NCBI GenBank assembly: GCA_902571865.1
Contig: CACGDO010000003.1
Coordinates: 94,099-158,098, forward strand
Source: an uncultured Alphaproteobacteria bacterium
Lineage (GTDB): Bacteria; Pseudomonadota; Alphaproteobacteria; HIMB59; GCA-002718135
DNA: 64,000 nt
Reading direction: 5' to 3'
Shown here piece after piece: positions 21,445 to 31,585 of the stretch; the stretch's first letter is position 1; each line of letters begins with the position of its first letter. The position numbers and the translations under genes were made by a program. The notes beneath the pieces are model-generated. The model saw nothing but the letters and a program-made list of their open reading frames with translations, did no database searches and was not told the origin of the DNA.

Positions 21445-21980
21445 AGTCAATTTACAAATTATTAATTGATATAGGACCGCTTGCAGTATTCTTTATTTTT
21501 TATACAAGAAGTGGTCTTCAAGAAGCAATACTTCCTCTTATGATTGCAACTGTAATTTCAGTAATCATTTCATATATACTTGAGAAAAAAATACCAATTA
21601 TGCCAACTCTTGGGGCTGCGATTGTATTAATATTTGGAGGTCTAACAATTTATTTTGATAATGAAATTTTTATTAAAATGAAACCAACAATAATAAATAT
21701 GGTCTTCGCATTAATTTTATATGGAGGAGTGATTGTTAAAAAACCTCTTTTAAAGTATCTTTTAGGTGCTGCACTTAAACTAGAAGAGGATGGATGGAGA
21801 ATATTAACTCAAAGGTGGATTGCTTTTTTTGTTGCACTTGCTGTTTTAAATGAAATTGTTTGGAGAACACAAAGTACTGATGTTTGGGTAAATTTTAAAG
21901 TTTTTGGTATCTTGCCAATTACGTTTATTTTTACGATGACACAATTCCCTTTAATTAAAAAATATCAAATTGAAGATTAA
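21441..21980 (+). CDS. yciB: Inner membrane-spanning protein YciB (septation protein A family)
   Basis: LLIDIGPLAVFFIFY; KMKPTIINMVFALIL; LNEIVWR. Confidence 0.93.
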   Translation: MKSIYKLLIDIGPLAVFFIFYTRSGLQEAILPLMIATVISVIISYILEKKIPIMPTLGAAIVLIFGGLTIYFDNEIFIKMKPTIINMVFALILYGGVIVKKPLLKYLLGAALKLEEDGWRILTQRWIAFFVALAVLNEIVWRTQSTDVWVNFKVFGILPITFIFTMTQFPLIKKYQIED

Positions 21981-21981
21981 A

Positions 21982-23178
21982 TTATAAATTGTTTTCTCTT
22001 AGTACTATAAATCCTGGTGATTTATTTCCCTCAAGCCACTCTAAAAATGCACCCCCAGCTGTAGATAAATATTTAAATGCGTCATTTGCTTTGGCTTTTT
22101 TTATTGCTGCAAGTGTATCTCCTCCTCCTGCTAGAGCATCTAATTGAGACTTACTTGAATAATTTTGTATAATATTTGCAACTGAAATTGTACTTTTATC
22201 AAATGGACTATACTCGAATGCACCTAATGGCCCATTCCATAAAATTGATTTAGATTTTAATATTTCATCTGAAATTAATTTTGTAGTTTGTTCACCAACA
22301 TCTAATATCATTTGGTCATTTGGAATATTATTGATTGAATAAGTCTTAACATTTGATTTATCTTCTATTTTTTTTGAGCAAACAGCATCAATTGGTAAAA
22401 GTATTTTGCAATTTTTTGATTCTGCTTTTTTTTGTATCTTTTTTGATAGTTCAATAAAATCATTTTCTACTAGAGAAGATCCAACGTTATATTTATTTGA
22501 TAGCAAAAAGGTATTAGCCATTGCGCCACCAATTACTAGAGAGTCAAATATATCAACTAAATTTTCTAAAACTTTTATTTTTGTTGAAACCTTTGAGCCG
22601 CCTATAATTGCTAGATTTGGTTTATTTGAATTTTCTAAAAATTTGTCTAAATTTTCAATTTCTTTTGTGAAACTTAATCCAGCATATGAAGGTAAGTATT
22701 TAGTAATTCCTGTTATAGATGCATGATTACGATGAGATGCAGAAAAGGCATCATTAATATAAATGTCAAAACTAGAAGCTAATAATTTTGAAAAATTAAG
22801 ATCATTTTTTTCTTCTTCAGGATAAAAACGAATATTTTCTAATAGACAAATTTCCCCAAAGTCCATTTCATCAATTTTTGTCTCAATTATTTCTTTTTCA
22901 CAGTTAGCTAAAAAATGAATTGTGTTTAAATTTAAAAATTTTTTTAATTCTGAACATAAAAACTCAATAGAATATTTTTTATTAACTTCACCTTTAGGTC
23001 GGCCAAAATGAGCAATTAAGAATATCTTGTTTTTATTTTTAATTAGTTTTTCTAGTGTTGGTAAAATAGCATGAATTCTTGAATGATCTGTAATTGTCCC
23101 TCCCAAAACTGGTACGTTTAAATCAACTCGAACAATTATTTTTTTATTTTTACAGTCTAGATCTCTTAATTCTTTCAT
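21982..23178 (-). CDS. pgk: Phosphoglycerate kinase
   Basis: VDLNVPV; HFGRPKG; ENIRFYPEEEKND; WNGPLGAFE; GGGDTLAAI. Confidence 0.97.
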   Translation of the reverse strand: MKELRDLDCKNKKIIVRVDLNVPVLGGTITDHSRIHAILPTLEKLIKNKNKIFLIAHFGRPKGEVNKKYSIEFLCSELKKFLNLNTIHFLANCEKEIIETKIDEMDFGEICLLENIRFYPEEEKNDLNFSKLLASSFDIYINDAFSASHRNHASITGITKYLPSYAGLSFTKEIENLDKFLENSNKPNLAIIGGSKVSTKIKVLENLVDIFDSLVIGGAMANTFLLSNKYNVGSSLVENDFIELSKKIQKKAESKNCKILLPIDAVCSKKIEDKSNVKTYSINNIPNDQMILDVGEQTTKLISDEILKSKSILWNGPLGAFEYSPFDKSTISVANIIQNYSSKSQLDALAGGGDTLAAIKKAKANDAFKYLSTAGGAFLEWLEGNKSPGFIVLRENNL

Positions 23179-23315
23179 TTCTATTCACATGTATATAAAA
23201 AAAATGCTGGAAATCATTGATTTTTTTTAAAAATTTGCAGTTTTATCTTTTTTAATACATATATTTAGTATATTAAACTTTTTTAAGTTACTAAATGTAG
23301 TAATGGAGTTTGATT

Positions 23316-23786
23316 ATGCCCTGGGATGATAATAATGTAGCAAAACTTAGAGATTTATGGGACCAAGGTCTACCGACAGCTCAAATTGGAAAATTATTAG
23401 GTTTCACCAAAAACGCAGTGGTTGGAAAAGCTCATAGAATTGGACTCGAGAGAAGACCATCACCTATAAGAAGAACAGCTGTTAAGCCCGATAGAAAGAA
23501 AGCTAGATCTCCGGTAATGCCAAAATTAAATTTTGAAAGTACCAAAGAACCAGAGAGTGTTTCTACAGAACCTTCTGTTTTCCAACCGGTAGTTAAAAAT
23601 TTATTTAATACAGCTCCAAAGAGAGGTTGTGAATGGCCTGAGGGTCATCCTGATGAAGCTGACTTTCGTTTTTGTGGTAAAGATAGATTTGAAGATAAAC
23701 CTTATTGTTTAGATCATTGTGCTGTTGCATATGTTGTTCCTGAAAAAGAAGAAAACGAAAAGACAGAGTTAAATAATACGATTTAA
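23316..23786 (+). CDS. gcrA: Cell cycle regulator GcrA
   Basis: MPWDDNNVAKLRDLWDQGLPTAQIGKLLGFTKNAVVGKAHRIGL; C-terminal CEWPEGHPDEADFRFCG. Confidence 0.95.
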   Translation: MPWDDNNVAKLRDLWDQGLPTAQIGKLLGFTKNAVVGKAHRIGLERRPSPIRRTAVKPDRKKARSPVMPKLNFESTKEPESVSTEPSVFQPVVKNLFNTAPKRGCEWPEGHPDEADFRFCGKDRFEDKPYCLDHCAVAYVVPEKEENEKTELNNTI

Positions 23787-23833
23787 TAATAAAAATTCTA
23801 GAAATAAAAATTCTTCCTGTTATCAATTAAAAT

Positions 23834-25087
23834 ATGAAAGATGAGAGAATTAATTCTGTATTTACTCCTATTCTAATTGGAGGAAGTTTAATTCTTTTAA
23901 TAAGTTTTGCAATTCGTTCAACATTTGGACTATTTCAAATTCCTATTGCGTCTGATTTTTTATGGAACCGTTCAGAATTTTCTCTTGCTATTGCCATTCA
24001 AAATTTAGCTTGGGGTGTAGGCACTCCACTATTTAGTGCTTTTGCCGAGAAATATGGCGATAGAAAAGCAATAGCGATAGGCTTAATTCTTTATGCAATT
24101 GGAATTTTCATAAGTAGTACTGCTACAACTCCAGAGGCGCATCAAACTTTAAACCTATTAATTGGTTTTGGGATAGCTGGTAGTGGTTTTGGTCCAATTT
24201 TAGCAGTAGTTGGAAGAGCCACGTCTCCAGAAAAAAGATCTTTAGCACTAGGTATTACAACTGCTGCAGGATCAGCTGGACAAGTGGTTGGTCCACCACT
24301 TGCTTCTATTCTATTATCATTTTTACCTTGGTCTTCAGTGTTTGAAATCTTTTCAATCATATTATTAATAACACTGATCCTTGTTCCAATTTTAAAAACA
24401 GAATTATCAAATACAAATATTAATAATGAAAATGAAAAAATTAGCGATGCTGTATTCGTTGCATTAAAAGATCCAACATATTCAATGTTGTTCTTTGGTT
24501 TTTTTTCTTGCGGCTTTCAGTTAGCATTTATCACTGCACATTTTCCAGCATTTGTTGTTGAATCTAGTAGTCCAATTATAGAAGGAAGTTTAATAAGTTT
24601 GGTTTGTAGTTCTGTTGAAGGTTTAGGGGCATTATCTATGGCTCTTATAGGTTTGTTTAATATAATTGGTTGTTTGATTGCTGGAGCCTTAGGAAAGGCA
24701 CATTATAAGAAATATCTTTTATCTTTAATTTATACCGGAAGGACTGTTGCGGCAATTTTATTTATCTTACTACCTATTACACCAACATCTATTGCAATAT
24801 TTTCAATAGTTATGGGTGCTTTATGGTTAGCAACAGTTCCTTTAACTTCAGGAATTATAGGCCATATTTATGGATTAAAATTTATGGGTACATTATATGG
24901 CATTGTATTTTTTTCTCATCAGCTAGGATCTTTTGTAGGCGTTTGGTTAGGTGGTCTATTTTATGATATCTATGGAAGTTATGATATTGTATGGTGGTTT
25001 GGTATAGGAGTAGGTGCATTTTCTGCAATAATCCATTTACCAATTAGAGAAAAACCATTATCTAACACAAATATACAAACAGCATAA
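23834..25087 (+). CDS. MFS transporter
   Basis: 12-TM pattern, AEKYGDRKAIAIGL motif A-like loop. Confidence 0.88.
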   Translation: MKDERINSVFTPILIGGSLILLISFAIRSTFGLFQIPIASDFLWNRSEFSLAIAIQNLAWGVGTPLFSAFAEKYGDRKAIAIGLILYAIGIFISSTATTPEAHQTLNLLIGFGIAGSGFGPILAVVGRATSPEKRSLALGITTAAGSAGQVVGPPLASILLSFLPWSSVFEIFSIILLITLILVPILKTELSNTNINNENEKISDAVFVALKDPTYSMLFFGFFSCGFQLAFITAHFPAFVVESSSPIIEGSLISLVCSSVEGLGALSMALIGLFNIIGCLIAGALGKAHYKKYLLSLIYTGRTVAAILFILLPITPTSIAIFSIVMGALWLATVPLTSGIIGHIYGLKFMGTLYGIVFFSHQLGSFVGVWLGGLFYDIYGSYDIVWWFGIGVGAFSAIIHLPIREKPLSNTNIQTA

Positions 25088-25091
25088 TTTT

Positions 25092-25214
25092 ATGGATGAA
25101 AAAAAAATTATACGAAACTTAATTATAGTAATTTTTTTCTTAGTTATTATTTATTCATTAGCTAGAGTTGGTGTAGGGTTAGATCTTAGCTTTGGGCCTT
25201 ATTTAAAAGAATAG
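25092..25214 (+). CDS. 40-aa single-TM microprotein (MDEKKIIRNLIIVIFFLVIIYSLARVGVGLDLSFGPYLKE)
   Basis: ATG 4 nt after the MFS stop, in-frame TAG at 25212; one clear TM helix; missed by ORF track. Confidence 0.6.
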   Translation: MDEKKIIRNLIIVIFFLVIIYSLARVGVGLDLSFGPYLKE

Positions 25215-25219
25215 TGGAA

Positions 25220-26458
25220 TTAGTTACACCATTCTCCTTGTTTAAATATTGGCGTTACAGCTCCATCCTTATCAACACCGTCAACATCAATTTTACCTGA
25301 GCCAATCATCCAATCAATGTGTATCATACTTGAATTACCACCTCTTTGAGTGATTTCATCTTTCGATAAGTCTTTTTTCGATTTGAAACATTTTGAGTAA
25401 CATTGACCCAGAGCTATATGAGAAGCAGCATTCTCGTCAAATAAAGTGTTATAGAAAGTTATTCCTAATTGCGAGATAGGTGAACTATTTGGAACTAAGG
25501 CTACTTCACCAAGTCTTCTTGAGCCCTCATCTGAATCGAGAACTTTTAATAAAACATCTTGTCCTTTAGAAGATTTTGCATCAACAATTTTACCTTCTTC
25601 AAAGCGAACGTTAATATCTTCAATAAGTGTTCCTTGATAAGATAGAGGTTTAGTTGAACATACTTCACCACTTACACGACTTGCATGAGGAGTTGTAAAC
25701 ACTTCTTCAGATGGAATATTTGGATTACAAATAATTCCATTTTGTGCTTCTGAAGCTCCGCCCATCCACTCATGGTCATCAGCAAGACCTACAGTTAAAG
25801 ATGTTCCAGGACCAGAGTATTTTAAAGAATGAAAATTTTTAGCATTTAACCAATCTGTTTTATCTCTTAAATTTTTATTATGCTGATCCCATTCAGCTAC
25901 AGGATCATCATTGCTAACTCTTGAAGCATGAAATATTGCATCTCCTAATTTTTTAATTGCTTCACTATCATCAAGATCTGGGAAGACTCTTTTTGCCCAT
26001 GCTTTTCCTGGCCACGAAATTATATTCCAATTAATTTTAAATTCAGTGATTCTTTCTCTAGCTGGTTTGTATGCAATAGCATTAGCTTTATTTGCACGCG
26101 AAACTTTATCAGGATCAATTTCAGATAATAGCATGGGATCATCACCAGCAATAGCCATTCTAGCTGTATTGTTATCAAAAGCTTCACCCATCCCATTATA
26201 AAGCCAATTTGCTGCAACATTGAAAGATTCATCATTTCCATACTTAAATCGAGACAATGTAATATCAGAATCATTGAAAAGTGGTGTTACAAGTCCGGCC
26301 CCTTCTTTATAAGCATGTTCAGCTATTTTTCTAACCAAGGGTAATGACTCCAACGGTGCTGTTATTAAAAGGTTTTGACCTTTTTGAAGTGCAACTCCTC
26401 TTTTAATTGATAGATGTGCAAGTTTATCAATATTTTTTGTATCTACATCATAAAACAT
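25220..26458 (-). CDS. Aminopeptidase, M29 (AmpS/PepS) family
   Basis: EDINVRFEEGKIV; SRRLGEVALVP; FDENAASHIALGQCY; MIHIDWMIGSGKIDVDG. Confidence 0.93.
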   Translation of the reverse strand: MFYDVDTKNIDKLAHLSIKRGVALQKGQNLLITAPLESLPLVRKIAEHAYKEGAGLVTPLFNDSDITLSRFKYGNDESFNVAANWLYNGMGEAFDNNTARMAIAGDDPMLLSEIDPDKVSRANKANAIAYKPARERITEFKINWNIISWPGKAWAKRVFPDLDDSEAIKKLGDAIFHASRVSNDDPVAEWDQHNKNLRDKTDWLNAKNFHSLKYSGPGTSLTVGLADDHEWMGGASEAQNGIICNPNIPSEEVFTTPHASRVSGEVCSTKPLSYQGTLIEDINVRFEEGKIVDAKSSKGQDVLLKVLDSDEGSRRLGEVALVPNSSPISQLGITFYNTLFDENAASHIALGQCYSKCFKSKKDLSKDEITQRGGNSSMIHIDWMIGSGKIDVDGVDKDGAVTPIFKQGEWCN

Positions 26459-26641
26459 TAACCATATAATTAGTTTTTATATTCTAAAAAGTCTAGAGAT
26501 TTTGACTTTAAAATTTATCTTTAATAATTTTAGGAAAAGAAACTTAAATATTTCAAATTTTTTTATAAAATCTTTCCACAAACTCTTGTTTTTTTGCATA
26601 TATAAAAATATCAAATCTAGGCAAAAATAGTAAACTAAATT

Positions 26642-28558
26642 ATGGATTATGAGCTTTTAGATAAAATTAATTTTCCATCTGACTTAAGAGAATTTAAAAG
26701 GAAAGATCTAAAGCAAATCTCAGAAGAATTAAGAGCTAAAACAATTGAGACTGTTTCAAAAACTGGTGGTCATCTAGGTGCTGGATTAGGCGTTATTGAA
26801 TTAACTGTAGCAATCCACTATGTCTTTAACACTCCACATGACAAATTAATCTGGGATGTAGGACATCAAGCTTATCCGCATAAAATAATTACAGGCAGAA
26901 AAAAAAATATTGAGACACTTAGAAAGAAAGATGGCATTTATGGATTTGTAAGAAGGTCAGAGAGTGAATATGATCCATTTGGTACAGCTCATAGTTCAAC
27001 AGCAGTTTCAGCAGGATTGGGAATTAAAGCTGCAAAAGATATAAATAAAGATAACTCAAAAGTTATATGTGTTGTTGGAGATGGTGCCTTAAGCGCAGGT
27101 TTAGCGTATGAAGGATTAAACAACGCAGGCGCACAAAAAAAAGGTTTAATTGTCATTTTAAATGATAACAAAATGTCAATAGACAAACCAGTTGGTGCTA
27201 TGAGCACTTATCTAACTAGGTTACTATCATCTAAATCTTACTCAAGTTTAAGAAATATTATTAAAAAAATATCTAAAACCTTACCATCAAATCTATCAAA
27301 GACTCTTTATAGAACAGAAGAATATTCTAAAGGGCTTATTTCTGGAGGAACTTTGTTTGAGGAATTGGGGTTTTATTATCTTGGCCCAATAGATGGTCAC
27401 AATATAGACGATATGGTGTCAGTTCTGGAAAATATTAGAGATAATAAATTTGATAAACCAGTCTTTCTTCATTGTATAACTAAAAAAGGTAAAGGTTATA
27501 GTCCTGCTGAAAAGTCAGAAGATAAATTTCATGGTGTAGAAAAGTTTGATATTAATACAGGTAACTCAGTTAAAAAAACAAATCTAAAATCTTACTCAAA
27601 TGTCTTTGGAGAAAAACTAACGAAACTTGCTGAAAACGATGAGAAAATCGTCGCAATAACAGCTGCTATGATGTCTGGAACAGGGTTAAAATTATTCCAA
27701 CAAAATTTTGAAAAAAGATTTTTTGATGTTGGTATTGCTGAACAACATGCTGTTACAATGGCAGCTGGATTAGCTACAGAGGGTTTCAAACCATTTGTTG
27801 CAATTTATTCAACTTTTTTACAAAGAGCTTACGATCAAATAGTACACGATGTAGCCATTCAAAAATTACCTGTTAGATTTGCAATTGATAGAGCGGGGTT
27901 AGTAGGATCAGATGGTCCTACTCATGCTGGTTCATTTGATATTACTTATTTAGCAACATTACCAAATTTTATAGTAATGGCGCCTAGCAACCAAAGAGAG
28001 CTATCTAATATGATAGAGTTATCTTGCGAGATTAATGACACACCATCTGCTTTTAGATTTCCAAGAGGAACAGGATCAGATGAATTATTTAATAATCAGC
28101 CTACAGATATCAATATAGGAAAGGGATATATTCTAATAGAAGGTAATGATGTTGCAGTCTTAAATTTAGGAACAAGACTTGAAAAATGTATTGAAGCTAG
28201 TAAGTTTCTTAATCAAAATAATATTTATCCTACTATTGCTGATGCAAGATTTGCAAAACCATTAGACACTCAATTAATAGATGACTTATTAAATAATCAT
28301 AAATATATTTTAACTATAGAAGAGGGTTCTATAGGTGGATTCTCATCTCATGTTTTACATTATGTCCATAATATAAGATCAAAAAAGGATAACGTTGTGA
28401 TAAAAAATTTAATTTTTCCAGATCGTTTTGTTGAGCATATGACACCAGATGAGCAATATCAAGATATTAAAATGGATACCCAGTCAATAATCAGAGAAAT
28501 TAATAATTTTTATGAAAATAAAATTGTTGATATAAAAAATTTTAAATCAAAAGTTTAA
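26642..28558 (+). CDS. dxs: 1-deoxy-D-xylulose-5-phosphate synthase
   Basis: GHLGAGLGVIELT; WDVGHQAYPHKI; GDGALSAGLAYEGLNNAG; DGPTHAGSFDITYL. Confidence 0.97.
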   Translation: MDYELLDKINFPSDLREFKRKDLKQISEELRAKTIETVSKTGGHLGAGLGVIELTVAIHYVFNTPHDKLIWDVGHQAYPHKIITGRKKNIETLRKKDGIYGFVRRSESEYDPFGTAHSSTAVSAGLGIKAAKDINKDNSKVICVVGDGALSAGLAYEGLNNAGAQKKGLIVILNDNKMSIDKPVGAMSTYLTRLLSSKSYSSLRNIIKKISKTLPSNLSKTLYRTEEYSKGLISGGTLFEELGFYYLGPIDGHNIDDMVSVLENIRDNKFDKPVFLHCITKKGKGYSPAEKSEDKFHGVEKFDINTGNSVKKTNLKSYSNVFGEKLTKLAENDEKIVAITAAMMSGTGLKLFQQNFEKRFFDVGIAEQHAVTMAAGLATEGFKPFVAIYSTFLQRAYDQIVHDVAIQKLPVRFAIDRAGLVGSDGPTHAGSFDITYLATLPNFIVMAPSNQRELSNMIELSCEINDTPSAFRFPRGTGSDELFNNQPTDINIGKGYILIEGNDVAVLNLGTRLEKCIEASKFLNQNNIYPTIADARFAKPLDTQLIDDLLNNHKYILTIEEGSIGGFSSHVLHYVHNIRSKKDNVVIKNLIFPDRFVEHMTPDEQYQDIKMDTQSIIREINNFYENKIVDIKNFKSKV

Positions 28559-28589
28559 TTCTTAATAAAAGTTTAATTGAAATTTAAAA

Positions 28590-29375
28590 ATGAAGAAAAT
28601 TAAAATTTTACACAAAAGTTTTTCTAAACCGATAAGTTGTTTGACTGCATACTCTCCATCAATTGCAAATATTTTAGATGGAAAGGTTGATTTAATACTA
28701 GTTGGAGACTCTCTGGGTTCAACACTCTATGGGATGAATAATACTCAAGGAGTGACTATGGATATGATGAAAAATCATGGAGCAGCTGTAAATAATACAA
28801 TTAAGAAAAGTTTAAAAATATTAGATATGCCTTATAAAACATATGATAATAAAAGTGATGCATATAAAAATGCTAAAATACTTTTAAATCACTGTAAGCC
28901 TGATTTATTAAAGATAGAAATTAGTAAAAAAAAATTAATTGTTTTAAAACACTTAGTAGATAAAAAAATAAATGTTATTTCTCATATAGGGGTAACACCA
29001 CAAACTTATAAAAATTTTAATAAAATTAAAATTTTAGGAAAAACTAATAAAGAAAAACAAAATTTATTAGAGTTAGCTAAAGAATCTGAAAGATTTGGAG
29101 CTAAAGCAGTATTGTTAGAATGTGTTACAACAGATACAGCTAAATTAATTACGGAAAATATTTTGATACCTACTATAGGCATAGGTGCTTCAAAATATTG
29201 TGATGGTCAAGTTTTGGTATTTGATGATTTAATAAATTTAACTACAAATGATAAAAAACCAAAATTCGTAAAAAATTATTTTAATTTTAATAAAGTTGCC
29301 AGCAATGTAGTTAAGAAATACAATAGAGAAGTTAAGCTTAAAAAATTTCCTAGCACTAAATTTACTTACAATTAA
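28590..29375 (+). CDS. panB: 3-methyl-2-oxobutanoate hydroxymethyltransferase
   Basis: SCLTAYSPSIANILDGKVDLILVGDSLG; HIGVTPQT; PTIGIGASKYCDGQVLV. Confidence 0.94.
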   Translation: MKKIKILHKSFSKPISCLTAYSPSIANILDGKVDLILVGDSLGSTLYGMNNTQGVTMDMMKNHGAAVNNTIKKSLKILDMPYKTYDNKSDAYKNAKILLNHCKPDLLKIEISKKKLIVLKHLVDKKINVISHIGVTPQTYKNFNKIKILGKTNKEKQNLLELAKESERFGAKAVLLECVTTDTAKLITENILIPTIGIGASKYCDGQVLVFDDLINLTTNDKKPKFVKNYFNFNKVASNVVKKYNREVKLKKFPSTKFTYN

Positions 29376-30004
29376 TCTAAGTCTATAAAGCTATTATTAT
29401 TTTCTAAAATCTTGATTAAACCTGAATTAATTTGATACCACAAACCAAGCACATTCAATTTATTTTCGTTAATTAATTTATCTATAAAATCATATTCGCG
29501 TAAATTTTTTATTGATTGTTTTATATTTTCTTGCTCAAAAAAAGTTATTTTTTCAATTTCTGGAAGATCATTAGGGATATTGTTGAAAGAATTTTGTAAA
29601 CAGCTTGTCCATTGATTTATGTATTCAAAATCATTTATATTTTTTTTATCTAATAATGTTTTGTAAGAATACTCAACTCCACCACAGTTTGAGTGGCCTA
29701 AAATAATTAAATTTTGAATTTTTAGAACTTTTAATCCGTATTCTATAGCAGACAATGTTTGTATATTTTTATCATTATCATTTTTAGAAGGTATTATATT
29801 AGCGATATTTCTATGTATAAAATAATCTCCAACACTTCCACCAAAAATAGTATTTTCAAGAATTCTAGAATCACAACAAGTAATAATCATGGCAATTGGC
29901 TTTTGTGGATTTTTGGAAGCTTGCTGATATATGTCTTTATAATCTTCAAACGTATTCTTTTTCCAGAATTGATATCTTTCAATTAAAAATTTTGGTATTT
30001 CCAT
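29372..30004 (-). CDS. Beta-carbonic anhydrase
   Basis: CCDSRI and HSNCGG zinc motifs; FIHRNIANI. Confidence 0.93.
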   Translation of the reverse strand: MEIPKFLIERYQFWKKNTFEDYKDIYQQASKNPQKPIAMIITCCDSRILENTIFGGSVGDYFIHRNIANIIPSKNDNDKNIQTLSAIEYGLKVLKIQNLIILGHSNCGGVEYSYKTLLDKKNINDFEYINQWTSCLQNSFNNIPNDLPEIEKITFFEQENIKQSIKNLREYDFIDKLINENKLNVLGLWYQINSGLIKILENNNSFIDLD

Positions 30005-30044
30005 AATATTATTATTTTTGAAATTATTTATATAGCAAAATTAA

Positions 30045-31019
30045 ATGAAAAAGGAAATTAGTAGAAAATTCTGTGTAGCTCCAATGATGGGGTATACGAC
30101 ACCATATGCTAGAAAACTTTATAGAATTTTATCAAAGAATAGTTTTTTATTTAGTGAAATGATTGCAGCAAAATCGCTTATTTATTCAAAGAGTAGAGAG
30201 AATATTATTGATAATGACTTTAATAACCCTGTTGCTCTTCAGGTGGGTGGCTCTGAGATAGAGGATCTAACAAAAGCTTCAAAAATAGCAATAGATTATA
30301 ATTATGATGAAATTAATTTAAATGTTGGTTGTCCAAGTAAAGCAGTACAAAAAGGAAGTTTTGGCGCTTGTCTTATGAAAGATAAAATACTTGTTAAAAA
30401 TTGTATGGAAGCTTTACAAAATGATAAGATTGAAGCTACATTAAAATGCAGATTGGGATTAGGTAAAGAATTAGATTATGAATTTTTTGAGGAATTTATT
30501 GAAGAGGTATCAAAAACTGGAATTAAAATTATTTACGTACATGCAAGAAATGCAATATTAAGTGGAATTAGTCCACAAGCCAATAGAACTGTGCCTCCTC
30601 TTAGTTATGATTTTGTAAAAAAAATTAAAAATAGATTTCCTAAAATAACATTCATCCTGAATGGAGGTATAGACACTCTTGATAAAGCAGAAAATCTACT
30701 AAAAGAATTTGATGGTGTAATGGTTGGAAGATTGGTTAAAAATAATCCCTTTGTTTTGAAAGAAGTTGATAAAAAAATCTTTAAAGAAAAAAATAAATTA
30801 ATTGATGAATCTATAATTAATATTTACTTTGAATACATAACGCCAAAATTAGGTTTTGAATCAATATTTAGATTACTAAGCCCTTTACTACATATATTTT
30901 TTTCTGTCCCTAATAGCAAAGTTTATAAATCTAAAATTAATGATTATATGAAAGATCAAAAAATTAACTTAATTGAAGATTTATTAATAAAATTTGTTAG
31001 TGAAAAAAATATAAATTAA
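30045..31019 (+). CDS. dusA: tRNA-dihydrouridine synthase, DusA type
   Basis: CVAPMMGYTTPYARKLYRIL; LNVGCPSKAVQKGSFGACLM; MVGRLVKNNP. Confidence 0.92.
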   Translation: MKKEISRKFCVAPMMGYTTPYARKLYRILSKNSFLFSEMIAAKSLIYSKSRENIIDNDFNNPVALQVGGSEIEDLTKASKIAIDYNYDEINLNVGCPSKAVQKGSFGACLMKDKILVKNCMEALQNDKIEATLKCRLGLGKELDYEFFEEFIEEVSKTGIKIIYVHARNAILSGISPQANRTVPPLSYDFVKKIKNRFPKITFILNGGIDTLDKAENLLKEFDGVMVGRLVKNNPFVLKEVDKKIFKEKNKLIDESIINIYFEYITPKLGFESIFRLLSPLLHIFFSVPNSKVYKSKINDYMKDQKINLIEDLLIKFVSEKNIN

Positions 31020-31023
31020 TATC

Positions 31024-31554
31024 TTAATAAGGTATGTGATAAGAAAAGCTTAGGATCTCAACACCTGGATTTTTATCACCTAAATTAGCGTTTGATATGT
31101 GACTAAAGGAAAGTCCAATTCTATTTTGGTTTTTTAGTTCATAGCTTACTTCTAGTGAAGTTCTAAACTGTATATCATTACCTAATTTTTTTCCTGAACC
31201 ATCATTATAGAAACCTACTCCAAAACTTGGGGTAAAAAAATATTTACTTTTATTACCTTCAAATAATTCACCAAGATTATCTTCAAAATAAATTCCAGAT
31301 AGAAAATAAGATGCAGAGTCATTTGTAAACTCGGCTCCAAAAAAAGGTTTTAAAAAGAAAAAGTTGTCTTCATTCGGACCAATTTCAAATAGTGGCTCAT
31401 CTCTTCTGAACTCATATCTTAAATCAGTAGTCTGGTTTTTTTCAGATCCATCAAATTTAACATCATATATTCCGATTCCAAAAACGTTTGTTCCTTTAGA
31501 AAATCCAAAGTTTGAATATAAAATTATTAATAGCAATAAAAATATTCTTAACAT
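31024..31554 (-). CDS. Lipid A 3-O-deacylase (PagL)-like outer-membrane beta-barrel
   Basis: Signal peptide; C-terminal FSHISNANLGDKNPGVE matching PagL HxS...E active-site region; terminal aromatic. Confidence 0.75.
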   Translation of the reverse strand: MLRIFLLLLIILYSNFGFSKGTNVFGIGIYDVKFDGSEKNQTTDLRYEFRRDEPLFEIGPNEDNFFFLKPFFGAEFTNDSASYFLSGIYFEDNLGELFEGNKSKYFFTPSFGVGFYNDGSGKKLGNDIQFRTSLEVSYELKNQNRIGLSFSHISNANLGDKNPGVEILSFSYHIPY

Positions 31555-31585
31555 TTAAATATTTTATAGTTATTTAATTTAGCTA

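Noticed and set aside
26459-26641. Possible riboswitch upstream of dxs
   Set aside because: Only AT-rich sequence with no convincing stems or known aptamer core visible.
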